This document shows, piece by piece, positions 5,315 through 6,337 of a stretch of DNA of 6,337 nt. The position numbers and the translations under genes were made by a program. Within the stretch, counting starts at the first letter, position 1; every line of letters begins with the position of its first letter. The notes beneath the pieces were generated by a model that was not told the DNA's origin, searched no databases, and saw nothing but the letters and a program-made list of their open reading frames with translations. Source of the DNA: Chamaesiphon sp. (GTDB lineage: Bacteria > Cyanobacteriota > Cyanobacteriia > Cyanobacteriales > Chamaesiphonaceae); assembly GCA_026786125.1 (NCBI GenBank), contig JAJAYU010000128.1:1-6337 (forward strand), given 5' to 3'.

Positions 5315-6261
5315 TTTAATAATCCTGCAATTGCCGCTAGACTAGTTGGATCTAAATACTGTTCATTATTGGCTACTACCGATCGTAAAAAGCTTTTAAC
5401 TCGATCATCTTCGATCGACCAACCTACTTGACGGTTAGAAATTGCAGCACCGACGATTGTATTAACTTGGGCGGCTGTAAATTCAGAATAATAGCTTAAT
5501 TTAGCAATTGCTGCTTGAGTATTAGCGATCGATTGACTATTGACTAGATCTCTAATCAAGAAATCTTTGTCCCTAGCACTTGCGAGCATAATTTCAGGAA
5601 ATTGTTCTTTACAGAAACTTGATAGTCGCTTGTAGAAGTGAATTTTCGTCTGCTTTCGAGTATCCCATTCAGTTAGTAAGAAACCACTAAACTCATCATC
5701 ATTAAGTGCAGAACAATAGTCTTTATCTCCTGTAATAAAATATAGATCTTCACCTATTGGTGTTTCGTTGAGCAATGATTCCCAATTAATTGCATCTCCA
5801 AGGGAATTATTCTTGCCAGGTGGATTGCCTACGCTCATGCGTAATTTGGCTCGTTCTACTGTGGCGAGATCTGGACTCAGTTTTTTTCCCAAACTGAATA
5901 AAGATTGGATGATTTGATCCGCTTTAAGAGTTTTGGCTTTAATATCGACTAAAATCCTGGTGGTTAGAGCTGCATGAGCTTGCTCGTGATGCTTGAGTGC
6001 TTCTCTGAGCGTATCGATTTCTGGATAATCTTCACACAATTGGGGAAATTGAGTACTGAAAGTTTGGGTCCGAAAAGACTTAATTGCACCATCGATTCGC
6101 TGTTCGCGATTACGATAAAATTCATTAATAATTTGATCTGTAAGCAGTAACGTAATTTGTTGTTTCTTGATCGCATCGATGATTTTATTCAACTCTGATA
6201 AATCATCTTGATTGAGCGAATAAAAAGATAGCAGAATATTAGTGTCGATGAAAAGCTGCAT
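5311..6261 (-). CDS. PIN-domain protein (probable ribonuclease) with C-terminal extension
   Basis: This is a 316-residue protein with an N-terminal PIN nuclease fold, which in this family usually cuts RNA with divalent metal. Acidic residues in the expected places are Asp6 (FIDTNILLS), Glu47 (NEFYRNR), Asp156 (NSLGDAINWE) and Asp179 (FITGDKDY), so the active site looks complete. Residues 50-145 form a long helical insertion between the second and third acidic residues, as in the larger PIN proteins of the DUF4935 type rather than the 130-residue VapC toxins. Residues from about 235 to 316 form an extra, mostly helical tail (SYYSEFTAAQVNTIV, then NRQVGWSIEDDRVKSFL) that I cannot assign. There is no antitoxin-like small gene downstream; upstream is only 76 bp of repeat-like sequence. 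The start at 6261 is right before the invariant Asp, though its ribosome site is poor. Toxin, defence or RNA-processing roles are all open. Confidence 0.8.
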   Translation of the reverse strand: MQLFIDTNILLSFYSLNQDDLSELNKIIDAIKKQQITLLLTDQIINEFYRNREQRIDGAIKSFRTQTFSTQFPQLCEDYPEIDTLREALKHHEQAHAALTTRILVDIKAKTLKADQIIQSLFSLGKKLSPDLATVERAKLRMSVGNPPGKNNSLGDAINWESLLNETPIGEDLYFITGDKDYCSALNDDEFSGFLLTEWDTRKQTKIHFYKRLSSFCKEQFPEIMLASARDKDFLIRDLVNSQSIANTQAAIAKLSYYSEFTAAQVNTIVGAAISNRQVGWSIEDDRVKSFLRSVVANNEQYLDPTSLAAIAGLLN

Positions 6262-6280
6262 ATCTTAAGTTTGTGAATGG

Positions 6281-6337
6281 CTTGCACTGAGCGTAGCCGT
6301 TGGCGTAGCCTCTCCGCAAGGAGAAGTGTGGATGGTG
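6281..6337. repeat. Part of a dispersed cyanobacterial GCGTAGCC-type repeat
   Basis: GCGTAGCC occurs twice (6291-6298 and 6303-6310) and is followed by a small perfect hairpin TCTCC-GCAA-GGAGA (6311-6324) with a GNRA-type loop. Such GCGTAGCC/CTCC-GCAA-GGAG sequences recur many times between genes in filamentous cyanobacteria. It lies upstream of the PIN gene and continues to the window edge, so its full extent is not visible. Confidence 0.6.

Noticed and set aside
5964..6176. 70-residue frame inside the PIN gene
   Set aside because: Same strand, other frame of a longer gene with a recognised fold; no ribosome site.

Overview
The window looks like cyanobacterial chromosome. The evidence is three copies of the octamer GCGATCGC (HIP1) plus many partial GCGATC/CGATCG copies, cyanobacterium-like HrcA and tRNA-Pro(GGG) sequences, a 7-bp tandem repeat of the STRR type between genes, and a GCGTAGCC-rich dispersed repeat at the right edge. 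I cannot name the genus. No prophage, transposase, CRISPR array or complete mobile element is visible.

Layout, left to right. A DMT/EamA-type permease gene (+, 112-933) lacks the first membrane helix of its family and has an in-frame stop just upstream. It converges on a gene for a small secreted Pro/Thr-rich protein (-, 1038-1484), with a long hairpin between them. An intrinsic terminator (1563-1590) closes the next minus-strand unit. Read in its own direction, that unit is tRNA-Pro(GGG) (3396-3323), a strong terminator (3300-3256), an unrecognised 63-residue gene with a good ribosome binding site (3230-3039), and cobyrinate a,c-diamide synthase (3022-1625). The 150-bp gap 3397-3546 carries divergent promoter-like elements for the tRNA and for hrcA. 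On the plus strand, hrcA (3547-4635) and hisH (4688-5314) follow each other, separated by 52 bp consisting mostly of a TAATTGA tandem repeat. hisH converges on a PIN-domain protein gene (-, 5311-6261), and the two stop codons overlap within one TTAA.

The genes do not form a single pathway: corrin-ring amidation, heat-shock repression, histidine biosynthesis, tRNA supply, a probable nuclease and a permease sit side by side, as is common in cyanobacterial genomes. I found no convincing new multi-gene system. The points most worth a second look are the small gene between a terminator and cbiA, the decayed or unusual 5' end of the permease gene (with a short cobalamin-riboswitch-like motif), the stand-alone PIN protein with a C-terminal extension, and the intergenic repeats.
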